This document shows positions 1 to 5,072 of a DNA stretch of 12,490 nt, one piece after another. The stretch covers positions 1 through 12,490 of the forward strand of contig DDBN01000022.1 in NCBI GenBank assembly GCA_002333145.1. The letters run 5' to 3'. Positions within the stretch are counted from its first letter, which is position 1. The number at the start of each line of letters is the position of its first letter. The stretch comes from Moraxellaceae bacterium UBA2031 (GTDB lineage Bacteria; Pseudomonadota; Gammaproteobacteria; Pseudomonadales; Moraxellaceae). The notes beneath the pieces are model-generated. The model did no database searches. It saw only the letters and a program-made list of their open reading frames with translations, and was not told the DNA's origin. The translations under genes were made by a program, and so were the position numbers.

Positions 1-138
1 GACGTGATCGGCGAGTACATCACCGAAATTAATGTCACCAGCCCCACCTGCATTCGCGAGATTGATGCACAGTATGGCTACGGTATTGCTGAACGGTTAA
101 TGCAAACGCTTGAGCGTAAGGTGGCAGCACGCGTCTGA
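1..138 (+). CDS. gshB: Glutathione synthetase, C-terminal 45 residues (5' end outside window)
   Basis: The frame is open from base 1 and ends at TGA 136-138. GshB ligates gamma-glutamylcysteine to glycine with ATP in the cytoplasm, the last step of glutathione synthesis. The visible tail carries the conserved family stretch EINVTSPTCIREID (residues 9-22 of the fragment). In this ATP-grasp enzyme that stretch lies in the C-terminal part of the active site. The rest of the tail (GIAERLMQTLE) matches the closing helix of E. coli GshB. The gene converges on rho, and the strong hairpin at 184-210 closes it. The start, promoter and most of the ATP-grasp domain lie outside the window. Identification rests on this short but distinctive segment. 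Confidence 0.93.
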   Translation, partial: DVIGEYITEINVTSPTCIREIDAQYGYGIAERLMQTLERKVAARV

Positions 139-183
139 CGACCACGGCACACAGCAAATAATCCCCCTAAATGAACATCCATT

Positions 184-210
184 AAAAAACCCGCCTTTCG
201 GCGGGTTTTT
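184..210. terminator. Bidirectional intrinsic terminator between gshB and rho
   Basis: A perfect 6-bp GC stem (190-195 CCCGCC, 200-205 GGCGGG) with a TTTC loop is flanked by an A-run (184-189) and a T-run (206-210). It therefore reads as a Rho-independent terminator on both strands. It lies 46 bases after the gshB stop and 18 bases after the rho stop, as expected for two convergent genes sharing one terminator. Confidence 0.93.
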
Positions 211-227
211 ATGACTCACACAAGGAA

Positions 228-1487
228 TTATTTGCGTTTCATCATCTCGAAGAATTCTTCATTAGTCTTGGACTCTTTCATCTTATCGAGCAAGAACTCG
301 ATTGCTGAGATTTCATCCATTGGATGCAACAACTTACGCAGAATCCAGACCTTCTTCAGTTCATCTTCACCGATCAGACGCTCTTCACGGCGCGTACCTG
401 ACTTCTTGATATTGAAGGCAGGGAACACCCGCTTTTCCGCAATCTTACGGTCGAGGTTGATTTCCTGATTACCAGTGCCTTTGAATTCTTCAAAGATCAC
501 TTCGTCCATCTTCGAACCAGTTTCGATGAGTGCCGTAGCGATAATGGTGAGCGAGCCACCTTCTTCGATATTACGGGCCGCACCAAAAAAACGCTTTGGA
601 CGTTCAAGCGCATGCGCATCCACACCACCGGTCAGCACCTTGCCAGAGCTAGGGATCACAGTGTTGTAGGCACGGGCCAAACGCGTAATAGAATCAAGCA
701 GAATGACAACATCCTTCTTGTGCTCAACCAGACGCTTGGCCTTCTCGATAACCATCTCAGCAACTTGCACATGGCGCGCTGGCGGTTCATCAAACGTAGA
801 AGCCACTACTTCGCCACGCACCGTGCGCTGCATTTCCGTCACTTCTTCCGGCCGTTCATCAATCAGCAGCACGATCAGGAAAACTTCTGGATTATTGCGC
901 GCAATAGAGTTGGCAATATTCTGCAGCAGCATGGTTTTGCCGGCCTTTGGCGGGGCCACTAGCAACGAGCGCTGCCCCTTGCCAATCGGTGCGATCAAAT
1001 CAATCACACGAGCCGCCAAATCTTCCGTCGAGCCGTTGCCCAGCTCCATGACCAAACGCTCGGTCGGAAACAGCGGCGTCAAGTTTTCGAACAGAATCTT
1101 GTTCTTGGCGTTTTCCGGTGCATCAAAGTTGATGTGATTAACCTTGAGCAGCGCAAAATAACGCTCACCTTCCTTAGGAGGACGAATGGTGCCGGCAATG
1201 GTGTCGCCAGTACGCAGGTTAAAACGGCGGATCTGCGACGGGCTGACATAAATGTCATCTGGGCCCGCGAGGAAGGAACCCTCAGCAGAGCGCAGAAAGC
1301 CAAAGCCGTCAGAAAGAATTTCCAACACACCATCGCCAAAAATATCTTCGCCGCTGCGAGCGTGGCCCTTCAAAATGGCAAAGATAACGTCTTGTTTGCG
1401 ATTGCGAGCCATGTTTTCCAGGCCCATTTCCTCGGCAATTTTGACGAGTTCGGCAATCGGTTTTTTCTTGAGTTCAGTCAGATTCAT
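228..1487 (-). CDS. rho: Transcription termination factor Rho
   Basis: Rho is a hexameric RNA-dependent ATPase that loads on C-rich nascent RNA, translocates 5' to 3' and ends transcription. At 419 residues it equals E. coli Rho in length, and the key residues fall at the same numbers. The N-terminal helical domain (1-47) is followed by the primary RNA-binding cold-shock-like domain with the RNP1 motif GFGFLR (61-66). The ATPase core has the P-loop APPKAGKTM (178-186; K181, K184, T185), catalytic E211 with R212, Walker B VILLD ending at D265, and arginine finger R366. The Q-loop region (about 278-290) and K336 are also present. The bicyclomycin-contact residues K181, K184, R212, D265 and K336 are all conserved. 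I see no good Shine-Dalgarno before ATG 1485-1487, but alignment from residue 1 supports this start. trxA lies upstream on the same strand, as in E. coli. Autoregulation through the leader is plausible (see 1488-1715). Confidence 0.99.
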   Translation of the reverse strand: MNLTELKKKPIAELVKIAEEMGLENMARNRKQDVIFAILKGHARSGEDIFGDGVLEILSDGFGFLRSAEGSFLAGPDDIYVSPSQIRRFNLRTGDTIAGTIRPPKEGERYFALLKVNHINFDAPENAKNKILFENLTPLFPTERLVMELGNGSTEDLAARVIDLIAPIGKGQRSLLVAPPKAGKTMLLQNIANSIARNNPEVFLIVLLIDERPEEVTEMQRTVRGEVVASTFDEPPARHVQVAEMVIEKAKRLVEHKKDVVILLDSITRLARAYNTVIPSSGKVLTGGVDAHALERPKRFFGAARNIEEGGSLTIIATALIETGSKMDEVIFEEFKGTGNQEINLDRKIAEKRVFPAFNIKKSGTRREERLIGEDELKKVWILRKLLHPMDEISAIEFLLDKMKESKTNEEFFEMMKRK

Positions 1488-1554
1488 AGAAGATCGGAGA
1501 ATCGGGAATAGAAGGGATGGGGCAACGCATCGGCGCCAGTGACCAGAAGGGTCT

Positions 1555-1582
1555 TATTCTTGAATCAGTATTCTTGAATCAG
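1555..1582. repeat. Perfect 14-bp tandem direct repeat in the rho leader
   Basis: The unit TATTCTTGAATCAG occurs at 1555-1568 and again, identically, at 1569-1582. It lies 68-95 bases before the rho start codon, on the leader side. It looks like a simple slippage duplication; a regulatory role is possible but unproven. The stop codon of the small leader frame lies inside the first plus-strand copy. Confidence 0.95.
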
Positions 1583-1650
1583 CGCGGCGAGAACAGAAAC
1601 AGTCGTATGATCACAACCTAGTACTACAGAGGGGGAGGATCTGGCTGCTT

Positions 1651-1667
1651 TCCGGAATAGAACCGGA
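1651..1667 (-). other. Stem-loop in rho leader
   Basis: Arms TCCGG (1651-1655) and CCGGA (1663-1667) enclose a 7-base loop, giving a 5-bp stem in the trxA-rho transcript. There is no T-run on the transcript side, so it does not read as a terminator. It may be part of leader folding. Confidence 0.45.
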
Positions 1668-1672
1668 CAGTA

Positions 1673-1705
1673 TGCGTTGAACGCACGGGCCGTTTTACCG
1701 GCCCG
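1673..1705 (-). other. GC-rich hairpin and small palindrome just after trxA
   Basis: Arms CGGGCCG (1686-1692) and CGGCCCG (1699-1705) form a perfect 7-bp GC stem with a 6-base loop, starting 11 bases after the trxA stop. In the transcript it is followed at once by the palindrome TGCGTTCAACGCA (1685-1673). The lack of a U-run argues against a normal intrinsic terminator. It could stabilise the trxA 3' end, act as an attenuator, or pause RNA polymerase ahead of rho. Confidence 0.45.
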
Positions 1706-1715
1706 CATGGGTTTA

Positions 1716-2045
1716 TTATATATTGGAATCTAGAAACGCCGTCAACTGCGATTTGGACAAAGCACCAACTTTAGTCGCCTCAACAGCACCGTCCTTAAAT
1801 AACGTTAGGGTCGGAATGCCTCGAACGCCGTATTTCTGGGCGGTGCCGGGGTTGTCGTCCACATTAACCTTAACGATTGTCACCCGGCCCTGATACTCCG
1901 TGGCCAGCTCATCAAGGATAGGCGCAATCATCTTGCACGGGCCACACCACGGCGCCCAGTAATCCACTAGCACGGCACCGCCGGCCTTCAACACCTCAGA
2001 CTCAAAGCTGGCATCAGTGGCATTTACGATCAGTTCGTTGGCCAT
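1716..2045 (-). CDS. trxA: Thioredoxin 1
   Basis: Thioredoxin is a small cytoplasmic dithiol-disulfide oxidoreductase. It is reduced by thioredoxin reductase and in turn reduces ribonucleotide reductase, methionine sulfoxide reductase and other proteins. The 109 residues are the usual size. The redox motif WCGPC is at 33-37 with C34 and C37. The buried aspartate that tunes the active site is D28 (D26 in E. coli), and the cis-proline is P78 in GIPT. The start is supported by a GGAG Shine-Dalgarno (2053-2056, minus strand) seven bases before ATG 2043-2045 and by alignment of the N-terminus. It is followed by rho on the same strand, a conserved gammaproteobacterial order, and is divergent from ppx, as in Pseudomonas. 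Confidence 0.98.
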   Translation of the reverse strand: MANELIVNATDASFESEVLKAGGAVLVDYWAPWCGPCKMIAPILDELATEYQGRVTIVKVNVDDNPGTAQKYGVRGIPTLTLFKDGAVEATKVGALSKSQLTAFLDSNI

Positions 2046-2081
2046 TTATTGTCTCCGCAGGACATTATTCATATTGGATTA

Positions 2082-2090
2082 ATCATAACA
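2082..2090 (-). promoter_or_regulatory. Candidate extended -10 promoter for trxA
   Basis: Read on the minus strand this is TGTTATGAT, a TGN plus a 5-of-6 match to TATAAT. It lies 37-45 bases upstream of the trxA ATG, leaving room for a short leader containing the GGAG site. No convincing -35 hexamer sits 16-18 bases further upstream, which fits an extended -10 promoter. Confidence 0.45.
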
Positions 2091-2103
2091 GAGCTTGCAG
2101 CAA

Positions 2104-2133
2104 TTGACCCCTGCCATCGTCTGCGTCGTAAAT
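2104..2133 (+). promoter_or_regulatory. Weak candidate promoter for ppx
   Basis: TTGACC (2104-2109, 5 of 6 to the -35 consensus) is followed after 18 bases by GTAAAT (2128-2133, 3 of 6). A transcript starting near 2140 would leave about 75 bases before ATG 2219 but almost none before the upstream in-frame ATG 2144. If real, it therefore favours the later ppx start. Confidence 0.3.
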
Positions 2134-2218
2134 ACCGCGTTAAATGATTGACCCCACACCCCCTCTTTCTGGAAAACCTGCGCTACCATTGCCACTTTAC
2201 CGCCTGAGCACTATCAAG

Positions 2219-3727
2219 ATGCCGAGAACACCCCGTCTGCGCGAGGACGGCCTGATCGCCGCCATTGACATGGGTTCGAACAGTTTTCACCTTGCTGTGG
2301 CCCGACTGGATCATGGGGAGCTCAAGCTGCTTGAGGGCTTGTCTGAGAAAGTACGCTTGGGCGGCGGGCTGGATGCCAATGAGTGCCTGACCGAGGAAAT
2401 TCAGAACCGGGCGCTCGCCTGCCTGTCGCGCTTCGCTCAGCACTTGGACGGTATCGCTCCAGATCGCCTTCGCATAGTGGGCACCAATGCCCTACGCGTG
2501 GCGAGAAATACAGAAGTTTTTCTTAAGAAAGCCGAGAAGATTCTTCATCATCCTGTTGAAGTCATTGCCGGTCGAGAGGAAGCCCGTCTTATCTATATGG
2601 GAGTCGCCCATACACTGGCCAGTCAGAGTCGACGGCTGATTATCGATATCGGTGGTGGCTCTACTGAGCTCATCATTGGCGAGCGCTTCGAACCCATTTT
2701 GGCTGAATCGACCTACATGGGCTGCGTCAGCTATACCTCACGCTTTTTTGCCGATGGCGTCATCAGTCATAAAGCGATGATCCGTGCCAAAACCGCCGCC
2801 CGCCAAGAGCTGGCCCCCCTGCTGGGCAACTATCTGGAAACAGGCTGGGATGCGGTGGTGGGATCATCAGGTACTTTCAAAGCCATGCGCCAAGTAGCCA
2901 TGGCGTTGGGCCTGGATAAAGGCACCGGCCACCTGACGGCCAGTGCCGTTCGTGAGCTTCTGCGCATGGTGCTGAAGTACGATCACATCAGTGAAATTGA
3001 TCTGCCGGGCATCAAGGAGGACCGCAAGGCAGTGCTGCCCGCTGGCTTAGCCATTGTTGCAGCCCTGTTTGAGGAACTGGGCATCAAAACGATGGAGTAT
3101 TCAGACGGCGCTCTGCGCGAGGGCGTACTGCATGACATGATCGGTGGTCATGGCGACGACGATATACGCGACCGCTCTGTCGTCGCGATGATGGCCCGTT
3201 ATCATGTTGATATGGCTCAGGCTGAGCGCGTCACGGCCACTGCTGCCCATCTGCTGGAGCAGACGGCCGGTATGCTGGCGTTGAATGAAGATGATACCGA
3301 CTTATTGCTGCGTGCCGCCCGCCTGCATGAGGTGGGCATGGCGGTCTCACATACCGGCTTTCACAAGCATGGCGATTACTTGCTGCGCTACTCCGACATG
3401 GCTGGCTTTTCACAGCCGGTGCAGACCAAGCTGGCGTTATTGGTCGGCAATCATCGCCGCAAGATCAAGCCTGAACATTACAACGCCATCGTGGAGGCCG
3501 GCGGCCTGACGCTGCTGCGTCAGTGCCTGCTGCTGCGCTTGGCCGTGCTGCTGCACCACAGTCGCCGTCGCGAAAGCCATCCTCTGGTTCAGCTACGCAC
3601 TGATGGCCTGCGCTTTACCCTGACCTTTCCTGACGGCTGGCTGGACAGTAATCCGCTGCTGGCACAGGACCTGCTGGAAGAAATCGAGGTATTTTCCAGT
3701 GTCGGCACGACACTGGATGTGGCCTGA
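2219..3727 (+). CDS. ppx: Exopolyphosphatase (Ppx/GppA family)
   Basis: Ppx releases orthophosphate stepwise from the ends of inorganic polyphosphate; the family also includes pppGpp phosphatases. The protein starts with the ASKHA-fold phosphate-binding motif AAIDMGSNSFH (14-24, D17). AGREEARLI (118-126) follows with the catalytic glutamate at 120/121, then the second phosphate loop IDIGGGSTE (142-150). Further on are GSSGTFKA, DGALREGVL and the HD-like helical C-terminal domain with LHEVGM around H370. It aligns better with E. coli Ppx than with the shorter GppA and lacks nothing visible. I chose ATG 2219 (502 aa) because the distance to the first motif then equals E. coli Ppx exactly; ATG 2144 (527 aa) is in frame but adds an unmatched 25 residues. 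No ppk lies beside it in this window. It is divergent from trxA. Confidence 0.96.
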   Translation: MPRTPRLREDGLIAAIDMGSNSFHLAVARLDHGELKLLEGLSEKVRLGGGLDANECLTEEIQNRALACLSRFAQHLDGIAPDRLRIVGTNALRVARNTEVFLKKAEKILHHPVEVIAGREEARLIYMGVAHTLASQSRRLIIDIGGGSTELIIGERFEPILAESTYMGCVSYTSRFFADGVISHKAMIRAKTAARQELAPLLGNYLETGWDAVVGSSGTFKAMRQVAMALGLDKGTGHLTASAVRELLRMVLKYDHISEIDLPGIKEDRKAVLPAGLAIVAALFEELGIKTMEYSDGALREGVLHDMIGGHGDDDIRDRSVVAMMARYHVDMAQAERVTATAAHLLEQTAGMLALNEDDTDLLLRAARLHEVGMAVSHTGFHKHGDYLLRYSDMAGFSQPVQTKLALLVGNHRRKIKPEHYNAIVEAGGLTLLRQCLLLRLAVLLHHSRRRESHPLVQLRTDGLRFTLTFPDGWLDSNPLLAQDLLEEIEVFSSVGTTLDVA

Positions 3728-3728
3728 G

Positions 3729-4382
3729 TCAGCGCAGCGAGAGGACTGGCCACGCATTAGAGGCTGCATGTGCACGCAAGGCCTCATCAGGATCAACCGC
3801 GACCGGATGGGTGGCGAACTCTAGCAAGGGAATATCATTGCGCGAGTCTGAATAGAACCAGCAGCCCTCTGGTGATTCATTATTGAGCGTCAGCCATTCT
3901 TGCAGACGCTCAATCTTGCCGTGCTGGTAACAGGGAATCCCCTTCACTTTGCCGGTATAACGCCCTCCCTCCATCTCAGGCTCGGTGGCAATCAGCGTAT
4001 CTACGTCCAATTCACGGGCAATCGGCTCGGTAATAAAGCGATTGGTGGCCGTGATGATAAGCAGGCGATGACCCGCATCGCGGTGCTTTGCCAGCAGGTC
4101 GCGGCCTTTGGGTAAGATCATCCCGCTGACTTTCTGCGCCATAAAGCCCGCATGCCAGGCCGCCAACGTTTCTGGCTCCTCACGCGCTAGCACTGAGAAT
4201 ACAAACTCGCTGTACGCAATAACGTCCAACTCACCACGGCAATAATCACTGTAAAAGCGGTCGTTCTCGGCCTTGTACCAAGCCCCGTCAACATGGCCCT
4301 GCTCAATCAGGTATTCGCCCCAAGCATGGTCGGAGTCCCCCGCCAGCAAGGTGTTGTCGAGGTCAAAAATAGCAAGGGTCAT
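3729..4382 (-). CDS. HAD superfamily subfamily IB phosphatase
   Basis: A 217-residue phosphoserine-phosphatase-like HAD hydrolase, likely a cytoplasmic small-molecule phosphatase. All four HAD motifs are present: motif I FDLDNTL (6-12) with nucleophile D7 and acid/base D9, motif II IITAT (109-113), motif III K156, and motif IV YSDSRND (177-183) with D179 and D183. Residues about 14-90 form the helical C1 cap typical of subfamily IB. The start at ATG 4380-4382 is set by a GGAG Shine-Dalgarno (4389-4392) six bases upstream and by motif I near the N-terminus. An in-frame ATG at 4452-4454 would add 24 residues unlike the family. In Pseudomonas a homologue sits beside rppH, as here. The substrate cannot be read from sequence; phosphoserine and histidinol phosphate are candidates. 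Its stop lies one base from the ppx stop on the other strand. Confidence 0.92.
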   Translation of the reverse strand: MTLAIFDLDNTLLAGDSDHAWGEYLIEQGHVDGAWYKAENDRFYSDYCRGELDVIAYSEFVFSVLAREEPETLAAWHAGFMAQKVSGMILPKGRDLLAKHRDAGHRLLIITATNRFITEPIARELDVDTLIATEPEMEGGRYTGKVKGIPCYQHGKIERLQEWLTLNNESPEGCWFYSDSRNDIPLLEFATHPVAVDPDEALRAHAASNAWPVLSLR

Positions 4383-4388
4383 GGCAGT

Positions 4389-4392
4389 CTCC
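4389..4392 (-). promoter_or_regulatory. Shine-Dalgarno fixing the HAD phosphatase start
   Basis: GGAG on the minus strand lies six bases before ATG 4382-4380. The upstream in-frame ATG at 4454 has no comparable site, so this decides the start. Confidence 0.7.
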
Positions 4393-4481
4393 AGCGGTAG
4401 AGCGCGCATGATAGCGCACAGCCCCCTCTCCGGCTTGTGCCATTCGCCGCCCACAAGGACAAAAAATAAACGCGATCACGC

Positions 4482-4510
4482 TTGCCCCGCTGTCACAGAG
4501 TATTTATAAA
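4482..4510 (+). promoter_or_regulatory. sigma70-type promoter for rppH-ptsP
   Basis: TTGCCC (4482-4487, 4 of 6) and TATAAA (4505-4510, 5 of 6) are separated by the optimal 17 bases. Transcription would start near 4517, about 28 bases before the rppH ATG. It is the best-matched promoter in the window. Confidence 0.65.
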
Positions 4511-4522
4511 ACAAGTACTTGT
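4511..4522. promoter_or_regulatory. 12-bp perfect palindrome at the rppH transcription start
   Basis: ACAAGTACTTGT is self-complementary over 12 bases. It directly follows the -10 box and covers the predicted start of transcription, a typical repressor-operator position. No known regulator is assigned. Palindromes this short can also occur by chance. Confidence 0.5.
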
Positions 4523-4544
4523 AGGCTTTTCTTGAGATTCCACC

Positions 4545-5027
4545 ATGATCGATACTGATGGCTTCCGGCCTAATGTAGGCATCATTATCGCCAACCCCCA
4601 AGGCCAAGTGCTCTGGGCGCGCCGTACGGGCCATGACGCCTGGCAATTCCCCCAAGGGGGCATCATTGATCACGAGTCCCCAGAACAGGCAATGTTTCGC
4701 GAACTCTGGGAAGAAACGGGCCTTGAACAACCCGATGTGCGCATCATCGCCAGTACCCGTGGCTGGTTACGCTATCGACTGCCACGACGCTTCGTTCGCA
4801 ACGACGGTCAAGTGCCGGTATGCATCGGGCAGAAACAGAAATGGTTTTTGCTGCAACTGCAAAGTGACGATACCCGAGTCAACCTGACTCGCTCAAAACC
4901 GGCAGAGTTCGATGGCTGGCGCTGGGTGAGCTACTGGTACCCACTCAATCAGGTAGTGTCCTTTAAGCGCGAAGTCTATCGTCGTGCATTATTAGAACTC
5001 GCGCCGCGCCTGCCTTTGTGCGGATGA
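4545..5027 (+). CDS. rppH: RNA pyrophosphohydrolase RppH (Nudix)
   Basis: RppH removes pyrophosphate from the 5' triphosphate end of mRNAs, opening them to RNase E decay; the family also hydrolyses dinucleoside polyphosphates. The Nudix box G-x5-E-x7-RELWEETGL spans 38-60, with metal-binding and catalytic E53, E56 and E57 at the same numbers as in E. coli. Other family blocks are DGFRPNVGI (5-13), WQFPQGG (33-39), IGQKQKWFLLQL and FDGWRWVSYWYP. At 160 residues it lacks most of the basic C-terminal tail of the 176-residue E. coli protein. The start ATG 4545 gives the family N-terminus MID; its Shine-Dalgarno (GAGA, 4534-4537) is weak. ptsP follows after 45 bases, the same neighbour as in E. 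coli, so the two are probably co-transcribed. Confidence 0.97.
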   Translation: MIDTDGFRPNVGIIIANPQGQVLWARRTGHDAWQFPQGGIIDHESPEQAMFRELWEETGLEQPDVRIIASTRGWLRYRLPRRFVRNDGQVPVCIGQKQKWFLLQLQSDDTRVNLTRSKPAEFDGWRWVSYWYPLNQVVSFKREVYRRALLELAPRLPLCG

Positions 5028-5072
5028 TTTAATTTAGACCTTACATGGCGGTGAAGCCGCTCGGAACAATTA

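Larger units (their letters stand above)
1488..1715 (-). promoter_or_regulatory. rho leader / trxA-rho intergenic region
   Basis: These 228 gene-free bases separate trxA from rho on the same strand. Read along the transcript they hold a GC-rich hairpin right after trxA (1686-1705), a small palindrome (1673-1685), a second hairpin (1651-1667), a 14-bp tandem repeat (1555-1582) and a C/U-rich stretch before the rho start. A short open frame of 47 codons runs from ATG 1708-1706 to TGA 1567-1565 but has no visible Shine-Dalgarno. In E. coli the rho leader mediates autogenous attenuation and carries the small rhoL frame. That this leader does the same is inference. I found no clear -35/-10 pair here, so rho may depend partly on read-through from trxA. 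Confidence 0.5.

Noticed and set aside
703..1137. 144-codon plus-strand frame opposite rho (with similar ones at 612-962 and 1134-1511)
   Set aside because: These are antisense to an unmistakable rho gene and are serine/arginine-rich with no family features.
1619..1626. TAGTACTA 8-bp palindrome in the rho leader, sharing a GTAC centre with the rppH and nhaD palindromes
   Set aside because: Eight bases is expected by chance, and the flanks of the three palindromes differ, so no common operator can be claimed.
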